This document shows, one piece after another, positions 11,824 through 24,114 of a stretch of DNA of 64,000 nucleotides. The stretch spans positions 248,001 through 312,000 of the forward strand of contig MU839094.1 of the NCBI GenBank assembly GCA_030685235.1, in the 5' to 3' direction. Made by a program: the position numbers and the translations under genes. Under the pieces are notes generated by a model. It was not told the origin of the DNA and did no database searches. It saw only the letters and a list, made by a program, of their open reading frames with translations. How positions within the stretch are numbered: position 1 is the stretch's first letter; every line of letters starts with the position of its first letter. The stretch is from Copromyces sp. CBS 386.78 (lineage: Eukaryota; Ascomycota; Sordariomycetes; Sordariales; Sordariaceae).

Positions 11824-14669
11824 ATGGCGGACGTCAAACACAGGACGCCCAAGCCTTCGGGCATGGTCCGGAACGCCGTTTCCAAGATGCTTGAAAAGGG
11901 CCGCCACAATATGGTAAACTCCTCGATCCAGTCTGTCGATTCCGAGGACCATGAGGGCCACGGTGGCGTGTCACTGTTGGATAACGACTCGGAAGACGAC
12001 TTCCCCGTCCAGCCTGTTCAGTCTCCGCAGGCTGTTATGGCTCAAGATATGGACGCTACCCCGAAGGCCTGCGTTGCGCAAAGGAAGAATGGGAATGCCC
12101 CCACCACGAATTTTGCCAGAGAATTCCGCAGAAAGGATAAGAAGGTATGTTTACGCAAGAGACATCTTGGTGTATGTCGGTCTGATCGGTTTCGCTAACT
12201 TTCATCACAAAGCGTAATGGTACGTTCGATCAAAGTGGCAGCAACGGAAACAACAGAGGTAAACAGAACGGGTTCACCAATGGCCACACCCAAGGTCGTC
12301 AACAAGGAACTCCTGCTACCACTGGAGCTGCCTCTTTTGTCCACCAAGCTCCGATCAACTACGCGGTTCAGTATCCCCAAGCAGCGCAACACTCTCAAGC
12401 AGGTCAAGCTATGCCAGGCTTGGGCAATGACATATCGCTTAATTCAACAAACGAGGCGATGGCGGGAGCTCAGCCGGTTTGGGCGCCATTAAACAACCAC
12501 AACATCGACAATCAGCAGACAGGTATTGCTTACCAGCACATGGGTATTGCTCAAGTCCAGCCTGGCCAGGGCTTCATGCCCAACGAACCCGGCGGCCACC
12601 CTGGTGTTAGCTCGCCTGTTGGTCAGGCTGGATACCCGGTTCAATATGCGCCCATGAGCCACCCTTATGCTCAACCTCAAATGGTCTCAGCCGCCGATTC
12701 CAATGGTCTGATGCCCTTTCCCCATAGTTCTTGCATTTCAACTAATGGTTCCAACGGTTCTCCAGCCTTCGCTCAGTCGCCTCATGCCCAGCCCGCCGCG
12801 GGTGTCACTCAGTTGGCTTCTGGCCAATTCTACTACGCCTATGGTCCGACGTTTGGAGGTCCAGGCTCCAATGTGCAGCCTCAGGGCGGCCAGCAGACCA
12901 GCGATGCTCCTAAGAATGAACACAGCCAGACCGTAAATGACTCACAGACCGGCCTAGGCCATTCCCAGGCTACGAAGACTCCTTCTCACACGACCAAGAG
13001 TTCCGTCACGAACCCTTACAATCAAACTGAGCCACGTAACTTTGCCCCCCGCGCAGATTCACTTCCCGCACAGCCCCCACCTCCTTTCATGATTGGCACT
13101 GCTTATGCCCCTAACACTAACGGCACTCAAGCTGGTGCGGTCGCCGGCTCTGGGATTGATCCGTTCTCTCCAGCGGGCAACGATGAGCGTGCTGTTGTCC
13201 GAATCCCTAACCACCATTCAGGCTATGAGACCCCGAACGAGAACTATGCGGTTATGCCACATATGCCCATTTCGGGCCCTCCACCCCCAGAAGTGCGAGC
13301 TGCACGCTCGGCGCAGTTGAACAGGCTCACCGATGGCCCGTCTGGTCTCCCTCCCGCGGAGGTAGCTTTGCATCCAGACAACTTTCCTTTCATCGAGAGC
13401 TGCTCACAAGCTACTGCTTCGGATGCTGGAGTTGTCAAGATCAAAAACGTAAGTTTGCACTTGCTATCTTTGACGAGATTGATTCTAACCGAGTATTTCC
13501 ACCTCAGATTCCTTACATGACTACCCATCAAGAGATCAAGGCCTTCCTTGGTCGTAACTCAAAGATCTTGAACGACGCCCAGGAGCCTGTCCATATCATC
13601 ATGGAGCGTATCTCCGGAAAGACGCAAGAAGCATACGTCGAGTTTTTCAGTCAAGACGATGCTATCAGAGCTGTCCAGCGCTTCAACCAAGCCGTGCAGA
13701 GAGGTCGTCCTCCTCGTATTGCTGATCGCCCCGTCGATGTGGAGCTGTCGGGCCAGGCCAGTATGATGAGGGACCTCTTTCCTTTGGCGGCCGGAGTTGT
13801 TTGGAGGGGCGCAGAGCCTGAGGTTCAACCTCCGGTTGAGGGCAAGCCCTGGAACACGTTTAAGGGCTTTGTAACGACCGAGGAGATGGCCATGCTGGTC
13901 AAGCTTGTTGAGATGCCTCAGCGCGTGAGTTACTCGCCTCCCACATCTGGTTCTTGTAAGACAGTACCAACTGACAATGCATACACAGGCTCAATATCTG
14001 AAACATTGCCCCCAGCGCCCTTACGAGTGCATGATCTCTACCCTCAGAAAGCTGCCCTGGCAAAAGTCAGACTGCATCACTGTTCACCAACGCTGGGCCG
14101 TATACAACGCCACCATCCGCCTCATCGAGCTGCTCCGAAACACCATCCAGCGCAACGACCGCGATAGCCACATCGCTCTCGACCAACGTCTCCTCAAGCG
14201 TCTGGTCAACACAGCTATGCTCTGCCCTGGCTTCAGCGTTCTGCAAAAGGACAACATCGCCTTCACCGCTGGCATGGACGAGATGAAGCAGCGCGAGTTC
14301 AACCAGCCCAGGTTCCCCGATCTCTGGACCCATCAGCTGTCGATCTGCCCGAAGCCAGGAGTCCCGCTCGATGTTCTCGAGTGGTACATTGCCATCATCC
14401 GCGAGGAGACCACGCGCTTTGTCAACCTCAAGACTGTGAGCGAGAGGACGGAGATTATCAACAAGGCAACTAAGATGGACAGCAACGGCTACTTTGGCTT
14501 CCTCTGGCATGAGATCGGCTTCCCTACTGGCGGCGAGTACGATAACATGACTCTGAAGCAGGCCATGGAGAAGGAGATGAGAGCCGTCGAGGAAAGCATC
14601 AAGCGTGCGCTCTATTATGGCTATCAGCCCATTGCCAACGGCAACCTCAAACAGTTGACGGCTGCTTAG
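11824..14669 (+). CDS. RRM-type RNA-binding protein, Gln/Pro-rich N-terminal half
   Basis: Probable post-transcriptional regulator. The gene is join(11824..12144, 12213..13448, 13508..13924, 13989..14669), 884 residues; all introns are 59-68 nt and phase 0. Residues 1-107 are charged (MADVKHRTPKPSG, REFRRKDKK). Residues 108-519 are disordered and rich in Gln, Pro, Gly and Ser. From about 520 an RRM-like fold is visible: IPYMTTHQEIKAFLG, EPVHIIMERISGKT (RNP2-like) and EAYVEFFSQDDAIRAVQRF (RNP1-like). The C-terminal ~300 residues are helical and well conserved in composition (YECMISTLRKLPWQ, WAVYNATIRLIELLR, NGYFGFLWHEIGFP). Filamentous-fungal relatives have been described as Mug187/Mrn1-like RRM proteins; I cannot place it more exactly. 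The fold is likely, the RNA targets unknown. Confidence 0.82.
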
Positions 14670-16103
14670 GCCTCTGCGATGGAGGTCAAAGAGACAATGA
14701 TGAGGAGTATTGTTGGTATCATCCTCGATCATTGTTTCACGTCTGCTTCCCAGCGACACTCGTCAGTCGGGTATTGCAGTATCATCAACATTACCACCGT
14801 TATCAAGTTTTACCACCATCGGGTACTCATATCATGACGGAGTTAACCGAAATCTCGGCGCATATCCAAAAAAAATTGCCAGCAAGGCAACCATTTTATG
14901 TGGAATTTTCATACTTCCTCAACTGCACTGGGGTTACTTACTGGCTGCCGGGCGTTTGGTCTTTTTCCTCCATTTGATTTTCTTCAACGAGCATTGAGAT
15001 ATCCACCATTGCTATGGCGAGATGCACGTCATTTTCCTTTTCTTATCAGCGACTTTCATTCATTGTCCTACATTTTTTACTCTGCTTCTCAACACACCGC
15101 AAGGAACATCATTTTCGACGTCTTCTCCTCACCCCGACTTAAAGGCGAAGAGCGGCATGGTTGGTTGACCTTCTATTGCTGGGTTTCGTTCTGTCGGCTA
15201 TCCCGATGCTAAACCGATCATCAAGTTGTAGTCAGAATCCAGGACATTCACATGCAGCGCTGGAGACATGGAGGAGCTCTCCAACTCATTAGATACCCGA
15301 GGTCCTTCAACAACTGGAGGATTGCCAAATGAGCTTGAGGGAGAGGCTTCCTAGGATTAAGTTTCCGGAGGCTGCCGCTGCATCCTTACCGAGTGTGCGT
15401 AACGGCGATGTTGGTCGGATCGCCTTGGGGAGTTTATCTGTAATTTAGAAATTAGCTAAAACTGGATGGTGGTACATCAAACAACGCGTTCCTATGTCCG
15501 TGATCTGTTAGTAGTTAGGCCGTGAGCGTGAATCGTAGAGTGAACGTAGAGGTGCTGGTATCGAGCCAGAGTGCTGAATGCAATCAAAACAAACCCCTTT
15601 TTAGCCCTGCTGTTTACTGATTACCCGATAAGGGAACTGGGTGGGGCTGACGGTTGGGATGATGACGACACCTCACCCGCAGACCCCGTGCAGAGGTTCA
15701 GGGCCAGAGTTTTAGGCGCACACAGGATGTGGGACTAGTGAATGGCACCCGAGGCGGCAGGCGCATTGACTAGCAAAAAAAAAGTCGGGTGAACCATTCT
15801 TATCGCTGATAACGATTTTGCCGTTGCGGTCCCTCAATTCCCCAGAAAAGTCCTGACCCGGACTCCAACCGACACACAGCACCCGCACCCTCTCCTTCAG
15901 CCGAAGTGGTACCTTTACGGCCAAAGTCGAGTTGGAACACCCACTCACTCTTGGATCACGACGTCGTCAATTGCTGCGCGAAAACTTCGGACAATCGCCC
16001 CCAAGCGCCCATCATCCTCGCTCTCTGATCGCCAGACTTATTCTGGCTGATCACTGCACCCATCCACAGAGGAGAGAACGTCGACAAAAAGATCTACTTC
16101 ACA
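14670..16103. other. spacer, RRM gene 3' end and Rim2 promoter
   Basis: About 1.4 kb. No open frame is supported. The 15.9-16.1 kb part is CA/CT-rich and is likely the Rim2 leader. Confidence 0.45.
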
Positions 16104-17365
16104 ATGGAGTCGCTGCCGGCCACCACGAGGGTACCCGGTCCCTCCGACAAGCATTACAAAGGCGACCACATCCCGCTCGTCGTATCCCGCGAAACCGGCG
16201 ACATAGTACCAGAGTCACACCAAGCCGATCCGCTAGTACGGCCAGACAAGATCGAGGCAACGCCCTTTGCAAAATCATGGGCGCACTTTGTTGCAGGAGG
16301 GTAAGCAAGAACCACTTCCTTCACGGACGGGGAAAGCTACTTGCGCCCCGTCAGGCAGACAGAAGAGCTCTGAGCTTAACACTCTCGCGCTCTGGCGCAC
16401 ATAACAGAATCGGTGGTATGACATCCGCAGCTTTAACTGCCCCATTAGACGTTCTCAAGACCCGTCTCCAGTCCGACTTCTACCAAGCACAACTCAAAGC
16501 CTCGCGAGAATCGCACCTCGGAGTGCCCCTCAACCCTGTTCGCGCCGCCTGGTACCACTTCAGCGAGACGGGCCAGATTCTGTCGTCCGTCTACCGGCAA
16601 GAAGGTCCCCGCGCCCTGTTCAAGGGCCTCGGCCCCAACCTCGTCGGCGTTGTACCCGCGCGCTCCATCAACTTCTTCACCTACGGCAACGGCAAGCGGC
16701 TGATCGCCAAGTATTTTAACAACGGACAGGAAAGCACATGGGTGCACCTCAGCGCGGGCGTGCTGGCGGGCATCGTGACGAGCACGGCGACGAACCCGAT
16801 CTGGATGGTCAAGACACGGCTGCAGCTGGACAAGAACGTGGCAGCCGAGAGCGGAGGCGTGACGAGGCGGCAGTACCAGAACAGCTACGACTGCATCCGG
16901 CAGATCATGCGGAACGAAGGGCTCCGGGGCCTGTACAAGGGCATGAGCGCGAGCTACCTGGGCGTGGCCGAGTCGACGCTGCAGTGGGTGCTGTACGAGC
17001 GCATGAAGACGGCGCTGGCGTTGCGGGAGGAGAACATCGTGCAGAGCGGGCGCCAAAAGACGTGGTGGGACCACGCGGTCAACTGGACGGGCAATGCGGG
17101 CGCCGCGGGCGGCGCGAAACTGGTCGCGGCCATCCTCACATACCCCCATGAGGTCGCCCGCACCCGTTTACGACAGGCGCCCACGGACGGCACCAAGCCC
17201 AAGTACACGGGCCTGGTCCAGTGCTTCAAGCTCGTCTTCAAGGAGGAGGGCATGGCCGGCCTGTACGGTGGTATGACGCCGCACATGCTGAGGACGGTGC
17301 CCAGCGCCGCCATCATGTTCGGCATGTACGAGGCCATCATGAAGCTCCTTGGTACCCCGTCATGA
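16104..17365 (+). CDS. rim2: mitochondrial carrier, Rim2-type (pyrimidine nucleotide)
   Basis: Inner-membrane transporter of the SLC25 family. Rim2 exchanges pyrimidine (deoxy)nucleotides and supports mitochondrial DNA and RNA synthesis. The gene is join(16104..16300, 16408..17365), 384 residues. The 107-nt intron (GTAAGC donor, AACAG acceptor) splits the Gly codon in HFVAGGIGG. Three repeats are visible. Their signature loops are PLDVLKTR (78-85), PIWMVKTR (196-203) and PHEVARTR (about 314). Each is followed by a GLYKG/LFKG-type motif. Trp instead of an acidic residue in the second repeat (PIW) marks the subgroup of NAD, FAD and pyrimidine-nucleotide carriers. The long exon-1 extension before the first helix and HFVAGGIGG favour Rim2 over the FAD or NAD carriers. 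GC content and codon bias rise in exon 2, as expected for a well-expressed gene. Confidence 0.9.
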
Positions 17366-18858
17366 ACAACCGAATGATGTACGATAACTCATTCCCGGAT
17401 TGAGACGGCCGGACGGGCGTTGACGACCCAAGAGGAACGGGGGAACGAACCAACAGTCTCGGCCCCTACATATTCTCTCCTCCGACTTTTCGAAGAGGCC
17501 GAAGATGAGGTTTTTGTGATCTCGACACCTCAAACCTCAGCCAGCCATGTACGTATATTTTACCTTTTGACGATGCCGCTTAGAAAGGCGTAAGCGTCCG
17601 CGACCGGCTCCCATCTCCTCTGCCAACTTTCCCTCGTGCCTGGCAATCACAACATGAACACCTGTTTCCTAATATCAACCCCCACTCTTCGAATTTCATG
17701 AATTTTACACACAACCCAACAAACACATCAGCGGAAGAGACAGACAGGCAAATAGAAGAAATCAGTGTACGATAAGTGTTAGAACGGAAGGGCTGGCTAG
17801 CAGGGTTCTCGGTTGGGGATAAAGCAAAATTTGAAGGGGGCAAGGCAGGTATCAAGGAGCTCTGAGGCTATGATACCATACTAACTAAGGGCCTTGCTCG
17901 GTGAGGGTATCATCTAACCGGGGAAAAGGAAAGGAACAGCGGAAAATTACAAGGGAATTCATAGGGAATAGAAATTAAGGGAATTGCAGATATCTTTTTG
18001 ATCACCACCTTGTTACCGTGCAGTGTGTAAGTCTGTACCGCTTCCACTCACTCGATTTGGTTTTGCTCGACAGGTATAGCGCCGGGTGTAACTGGCTTCC
18101 GACCAATGTGCTGGTGAGCTGATGTGGGTCGCAAGGTTTCTCGGGAACGATTCAGTGATAGGATTGGTTTGAGTAAAACCAAATCAAATGAGTGGAAGCG
18201 GTATGATATGTATTTCTCAACGACCCAGAGCACAAAACCGGAGATATTCATTCTCAACAGCTGACATCATCACCAACATCCATCCACCCTCATGTCGTTG
18301 ACATTTAATGTACATTTAAAAATCATTCAACGGGACCCTGGTTCCCTCCCTCCCCCCCTCCCAGCCTTTTACTCGTAAACACAACACAGACACAGAAAGG
18401 CTATCATTCATTTCAAACCCTCACTTCCAATCTTTCACTTCGAATTGTTTCAACCATCGCCACGATCACGGTTCCCCACCACCATCACCCACCACCAGCG
18501 AATACAAAGCCTGCGTCTCAGCCCAACCCCTTGGAGGACGTTTACGCAGTTTCCTCGGCGTTCTCGCCATCGTCGACGATTCTGACTGTGACTGGTGACC
18601 CCGTTGCGATTGTTGCGGCGATAACGACGAGGACGTTGACGGTGATGAAGTTGTGGTGTAATTACTAGTAGTATTGATTTTGTTTTGGAGGATTTCAACA
18701 GCGCTATGGTTATTACTGGCTAACAACGCGGAAGAAGAAAAAACAGAAGACAAGGTCGACAACGTGGACGTAGTGGATTGGGATGATAACGACGAGGAGG
18801 CCCGCGGAGTAGACTTGGAAGTTACTACTCCCCTCCAGGTTTTGTCGCGGAAGAGGAG
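17366..18858. other. convergent spacer containing a TIR element
   Basis: About 1.5 kb between the 3' ends of Rim2 and SNX3. It holds the inverted-repeat element at 18036-18203. The Ser/Thr-rich minus-strand frame at 18466-18762 lies beyond the SNX3 stop and is not supported as coding. Confidence 0.5.
18036..18203. mobile_element. MITE-like element with 33-bp terminal inverted repeats
   Basis: The left arm 18036-18068 begins TACCGCTTCCACTCA. The right arm 18171-18203 is its inverse complement with three differences in 33 bases, all transitions (two C/T, one G/A). If the outer TA is read as a duplicated target, the element is 164 bp with CCGCTTCCACTCA termini flanked by TA. That is the arrangement of Tc1/mariner-derived MITEs. 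It contains no coding capacity. The transitions fit RIP or cytosine deamination. No second copy is seen in the window, so mobility is inference. Confidence 0.6.
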
Positions 18859-19526
18859 TCACCATGCGTTGCGGTCCCAGTTGGGGTCTACAAAGGTCGG
18901 CGATATCCGTGGTTAGCCAGGTCTACGATCGCTCGGTTTGGTGAAGAAGGAACCGAGGGGAAGAAAGAGAGACCACCTACCCTGCACGAAAGCAGCCAAC
19001 ACCTTACTCCCTGTTTGCAGCAGGGGATGTCCAACGACGATCTTGAGAAACTTCTCCAACCCGGCCCTGCGGCCCTCGATCACGTCGTCGCTGAACCGGT
19101 TGGTGAACACCTTGCCCGGGAGAGGGGGGATCGTCACGCGAGCGCTCTCGCGTTCCAGGATGTCGCGGAAGTACTCAAAGTCCGAGTAGCGGCGGCGCAC
19201 CGTCGACTGTCGCAGCTTAAAGGCGGGGATGTTGGTGCGACATACGATCTCGTAGTCAGTGTACATGTGGCGGCCGATACCGTGGGTTCGGGGGTTGCGG
19301 ACCTGTTTTGTGTGGGTGAACATGTCAGTTGGGTCCCGTTTGGTGTATTTGCACTGGTGGTCATTGTCGAGGATGGAATTCCGGCTTAGGTGACCGAGCC
19401 GGCCTTGTGATAGAGCGAGGCGCCACGACGGGGTGAGACTAGACTAACCTCAATCTCCAAAAAGTTCTCGGGCGGTCCGTAGATCTCATCGAACGACTGT
19501 TGTCGCGTGTCCGGTAGCGACTGCAT
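18859..19526 (-). CDS. snx3: sorting nexin SNX3/Grd19
   Basis: PX-domain protein that binds endosomal PI3P and works with retromer to return cargo from endosomes to the Golgi. The gene is complement(join(18859..18887, 18981..19302, 19449..19526)), 142 residues. The start [10 protein letters not shown] fits the family; the frame is open further upstream but without an ATG. The introns are 146 and 93 nt; the second has a GTAGGT donor, a CTAAC branch and a TTTGTAG acceptor. Diagnostic segments are [34 protein letters not shown], the PI3P-binding [30 protein letters not shown] and [18 protein letters not shown]. The short last exon encodes DPNWDRNAW and the stop. Length and both termini match fungal orthologues, so the call is firm. 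Confidence 0.93.
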
Positions 19527-20869
19527 GATGGGCCGGTGCAGACGGGCAGCAGCAGCCGCCGCCGCTTTCGCTTTATCTGACTGAGAGCCCGTAGGGCTGA
19601 CCGGGCTGGTGGGCGATGCTGGTGAGGTGGGAGAGGTCGCGCGCGCACCAGAGGCGGCGGCTCCGTGGTCGCTGGAGGACGCCGTTTTCGCGGTTTGGGG
19701 AGGACGTAGGTTTGGTGGTTATTGTCGAACGCACAGAGCTGGTTTCCCGATTAAGATGGCGGGAGTCAGCTCGAATATCCTTCGTTGTAGTCGGCGCTGG
19801 AGGGGTTGCTTTGTCAGAAGAGGACTTGGGTGACAGCGCAGCAGATAGTGTCGATGGATGAGGAAGTCAAGGTAGCTTGGGCGCAATGGATGTGGCCGTC
19901 GTATTGTCGATGAAAGAGGAAGAACTTACATGATACAACTTGGAGAGACCAGATCTGAAGGTGGGGGTTGTCGATTGACGTTGGAGGGAAACGAGGTTAC
20001 GAGAGGAAGCTACACCTGGAAATACGAGCTCACGAAGCCGTAACCACGCTATGAGGGGGAGCCCAGGCTAAAATGGGGACCCGAATGGATTCGACCCAGT
20101 TCCAGCATCCCGGTTCCAGTGCGCTCGATGACGATCCAGCCAAAAGGTGGGGATGCAAGTTACCGTAACATACGTTACGCGTTACATTACCGATGCACCA
20201 CGCTTGCCCATAGACTCACTTTCTATAGCTTATAGAGCGTGAACGTCGAGAAGTACCTGTTTCATATCAACCATTAGTATCACGTAAGAGGTTAGATCTG
20301 AGCAGAGGCAGATGATTTAACATTATGTCCATACAGGCGCCGTTAAAGCCATTTTGACCAAGTGGATATTTATAGGACTCCCGACTCCAATTAAATAGAG
20401 CATGCTTCGAAGCTCCAAACAGCATCAGCCAGTATTCTCGTGGCGAACTCTCCTCCCATACGTTTCTTTAATCTATTGATTGTGTTTATGTGTTTATACT
20501 CACATGTCTTGAGAGATTAACCATGCATAGTCTTCGTTTTCCAGTCGTTGTATGACTCTGAAGTCGCCTGACAAGCTGTGTAAGTGCGACAATGGTTGGG
20601 TTTGGCATGAGCTTTCTAAAACGACGTGGTATAGGTCGACGAAACAATCATTTCCTCACCTGCGGTCCCGATCTCGAAAAGCTTATAATCCGCACAAACC
20701 CTAAGCCCTGCATGTAAGGGCGGATATCTGGGGTTTTGGTCCGCCAGAAAACGCCCATCTTCTCATTCAGAGATCCCTCGGCATGCCTTGGTCTGAAGAC
20801 GTGCCCAACGGGGCTCAGCAGTCAACCGCTCGACGAAACGACCAGGGGACGTTCAATCTGTAAGATCCC
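19527..20869. promoter_or_regulatory. SNX3 promoter region and SF3a1 3' flank
   Basis: About 1.3 kb. The part next to 19526 should be the SNX3 promoter and leader (CT-rich on the coding strand). A GTAAC/GTTAC-rich patch lies near 20160-20190. No gene is supported. Confidence 0.4.
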
Positions 20870-22535
20870 TCACTTCTTGTCGGCGAACTTTTGATGGATG
20901 GCCTTGATCTGCTCGTCGAGGTTGAATGTCTGCAGCTGGTTGATGTGTGCCTGACTCCTGCCATCGGGATTTCCGTCGTAGCTGTGCATAGCCACCTTCT
21001 TCCTTCGAGCTTGCTCTTCCTCGGATACGGGTTGACCAGTTACTGCATCGAAAAGATCGGTGCGTGCGCTAGCCAGTCGCTTGAGGTTGTTGGCAACGTC
21101 CACGGTTGAGAGGTTAGTTGTAGCAAATCTCGCGTCTGACTTGGCCTTTTGTTCCTTCCACCGTGGATCAAGGAGTTCAACTAATCAGGCGGTTAGTACA
21201 TCATTTGACATAATTGGGACATAGCGGAGCTTGCTTACTTCTCATATGCTCGTCCAGTTCGTTAAGGGGGATTTGCTGTTTGCAGTTAGGGCATAAAGCC
21301 ATTTGTGAACCGAACTTGTTGGCCGTGCGCTGCGCTGCACGAGGAACATAGTTATCCTTGATCTTCATCGGCGCCAGTCCACCGGTTGGTTGCACTCGTG
21401 CCCTAGCCTCTTGTTCCGCCCGCGCTCTCTGCGCCGCATCCTCCTCTTCTGGTCTCGAATGGCTCCCAACAGGTAGAGGGGTGCCGTATGCCTGCGGGGC
21501 ATTGGGAGTATTCGGAGATTGGTATTGCTGTTGCTGGCCTGGCTGAGACGGTGCCGCTTGGACTCCGTATTGTTGCGGGGGGTAAGCGTTGTAGTTGGTA
21601 TCTTCGAAGGGGAAGGCCTCTTCAATCCGCAGGTTCGAGCTGATCGACATTTTGTTCTTCTCTTCTAGAGAAGCATACTGGAGGTCGTTGAGCGTTGTGG
21701 GAGGGGGTAAGTTAGCCTGGTCGTCTGATTCCGAAAAGACAATGGTCTCAACGACGACAAAGTCATTCCAATCGATCCGAGCGAACTCGATTTTCTTCTT
21801 TTCCTCCTCCTCCTCTTTCTTCGCCTTTTCAGCCTCCTGCCAGATCGCATACTCGGCCCTCTGTTTGGCACGCGCCAGCACGTGGTACTTGTCGTCAACG
21901 TTCAGCTTGAGTTGGGCAATGCGTTCTTGTTGTGCCTGGTTGCCTTGTCCGTTGACACCGCTTTCGCGCAAGAGGATGGAGTATTGATCGACCATGCTCT
22001 GGAAGAAGTTGTGGAAGGTGTGGTTGGGTATCAGGAACTGGAACTGCGGGTTGCTGGCCTCACGCTGGGAGAGCTGTGTCATGAATGGGCGGCCATTCTT
22101 TGCGACGAACAGGGCGGTTAGTCGCACAATTTCCAAGTCTTTCTGGCTCATACGAGGCATACGGGCTGAGAACTGGAAGTCGGGCGGCTTGGGAGGGCCC
22201 TTTGGCTCTTCCTTGACTGGGGCTGCAGCAGCCTCGCCGACGCGACCAGCGGCAACGGCGGTGCCGCGTCCGGCCTTGATTTCTGATTTTCGCCATTCGT
22301 AGTACGCGTTGTACGGGTCGCTCGAGGTCATCAAGAAGCTGAATTTCGGATTCTTGCCATGGTTTTCGCGAATGCGCTGTTCGAGTCCGAGTCCACCACG
22401 CATAACATATCCGGCCGTTTTCTCGATCGCCTCGCGAATCTCGCCCGGTGGCGGGATGATAACTCCAGGCGGCGGCTTGATATTGTCAAGTGAAGCCGCC
22501 GTTGCGGAAGGGTCGCCATTCGTAGCCGCGGCCAT
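20870..22535 (-). CDS. prp21: splicing factor 3A subunit 1 (SF3a1/Prp21)
   Basis: U2 snRNP component needed for pre-spliceosome assembly in the nucleus. The gene is complement(join(20870..21180, 21239..22535)), 535 residues, starting MAAATNGDPS. A 58-nt intron (GTAAGC donor, CTAAC branch, GATTAG acceptor) splits the Ile codon in DEHMRIELLDPRW. Two SURP (SWAP) modules are clear: about 35-85 (GYVMRGGLGLEQRIREN, FSFLMTSSDPYNAYYEW) and about 135-195 (LTALFVAKNGRPFMTQL, FQFLIPNHTFHNFFQSMVDQY). A PRP21-like helical region (VDDKYHVLARAKQRAEYAIWQE, WNDFVVVETI) follows. Then come a Gln/Pro-rich linker and a C2-type motif CPNCKQQIPLNELDEHMR. The ubiquitin-like domain found at the C-terminus of the human protein is absent, as in other fungi. 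Firm call. Confidence 0.95.
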
Positions 22536-24114
22536 TGTGTCGTATAGATCGCTGATGATTCGGGAGACGGCGAGGTGACAGTCGGTGTCGACTTTTTGGT
22601 TGGATGGATGATGATGTTTTTCCCAAAAAAAAAGATGGCTTTGCACCTTGTAGGGCGGTTTGACCAACTGTAATATGATTGGCTCGTGCGCGTCCATACA
22701 TACCCACACCGATCAAGTCCTGGCCCAGGCCGACCCAGCGCCGTCAGAGCCTTACTGTACAATTGTACTGTGACCAGGACAAGGCTGTTTGTTACCAGCG
22801 GACGGGATCGTTTCGTGGATCGCGGCGCTGCTCATTGCATATTGGAGATAGTGTGCGAAGAGACATCGCAATGTACTACTGTACGCAGTAGATTACATAT
22901 GTCAAAGGGTTCAGAAAGATGGCGACTTACTCTAAGCCATACATGCGTTGAATTGCCATCAGATCAAATGCCCATCTGAACTCGCTGTTGAATGGAAGGT
23001 AAATTGTTTTTCTCTGGATTGTTTTCTGCACAAGCTGCCATTCTCGTCACCCTAGATGCTACGTCTCAGTCGCGCTAGCCCGGTGTTGGTATTGCACATG
23101 TCACCGATTCCAACTTGTCTTTTCCGTCCCATTCTGCACTCTTCACTCTGATATTTCTTCTACCATTGACAGGGTCAACCTTTCCGCCATCAAGCTCCGT
23201 GTACGATGAGAATAGATTCATTGTGTAGTGGGTTAAAAGTAACAACGGAGCACACGGCAGGCCAACCGCCGCTCACATGCGTCGGCGTAAGAGTATAAAA
23301 ATAAAAATAAAAATAAAAATCAAGAGCGCGGAACCGACCGTCAGACTGCACTGCACTGCAGTTCAAATTGGATCCAAGTGTTGGAACTTGTTGGTGAGCT
23401 GTCAATGGCACCCAGAAACTGGGGAGCTCGGCCTTGCGTAGGGCACCGTGTAACGGCTGGCCAATAGATTCGCTCAGTAGAGCTCAAATGAAGTTCGACG
23501 CACGACGGGGGAGGGGTGCCAAGGCCCGGGGCAGGGGCTGATATTGAGGCCACTTAAGCTCCATCATTGACCCTGCCACCTTCCACTTCTCTTGGGCCGG
23601 CCAGGCCACTGTCTACCTCAGCTTCAGGCAGAGCCAGAGCCACGAGATTCCACGGGTCCATTTGCGAGCGTCACTTTGATCACTTTAGACTAATAAATCC
23701 TAGGTTTGTGCCCCTTTCATAAGCTACCCTTTTTTCCATCTACCTCCACTTCCCTTCTCCAGCTTCACACTGCATCAAACAACGGTCCAAGGCCAGGACG
23801 GATTTCATCAGGCCCGAGTCGTTTTGCACTCGTCTTCCCTTTCCTCTTTTCCATTCCCATTTTTTTGACTACCATTACTTACTCTTCTTCCCCACGCCCA
23901 GTTTTCCGATCGGCCCCGAAAAGTTCCCCTTCCGTCTCGTCGGAACTACCCATGACACGGGCAGCCCTAATGACAGTTTAACCTTCTTCGACTCTCGTTA
24001 ATCTTTATTTTACGATCACACTGATCAGTGACCTACCTACGAGGTCCCCGAAACCTTCGACAAGTCCCATCTCGATCCGAAACCGACTGCTGTCCTACCC
24101 ATAGTTGCGTCAAC
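22536..24114. promoter_or_regulatory. SF3a1 / PMT divergent promoter region
   Basis: About 1.6 kb between two start codons on opposite strands. Near 23296-23320 lie four TAAAAA units, and ACTGCACTGCACTGCAG occurs at about 23344-23360. The 23.7-24.1 kb part is strongly pyrimidine-rich and is probably the PMT leader. No gene seen. Confidence 0.45.
23296..23320 (+). repeat. TAAAAA microsatellite, 4 units
   Basis: Perfect hexanucleotide repeat in the SF3a1/PMT promoter region. Confidence 0.85.

Noticed and set aside
18466..18762. Ser/Thr-rich minus-strand frame next to SNX3
   Set aside because: It lies beyond the SNX3 stop at 18859, in another frame, with low-complexity composition and no splice link.
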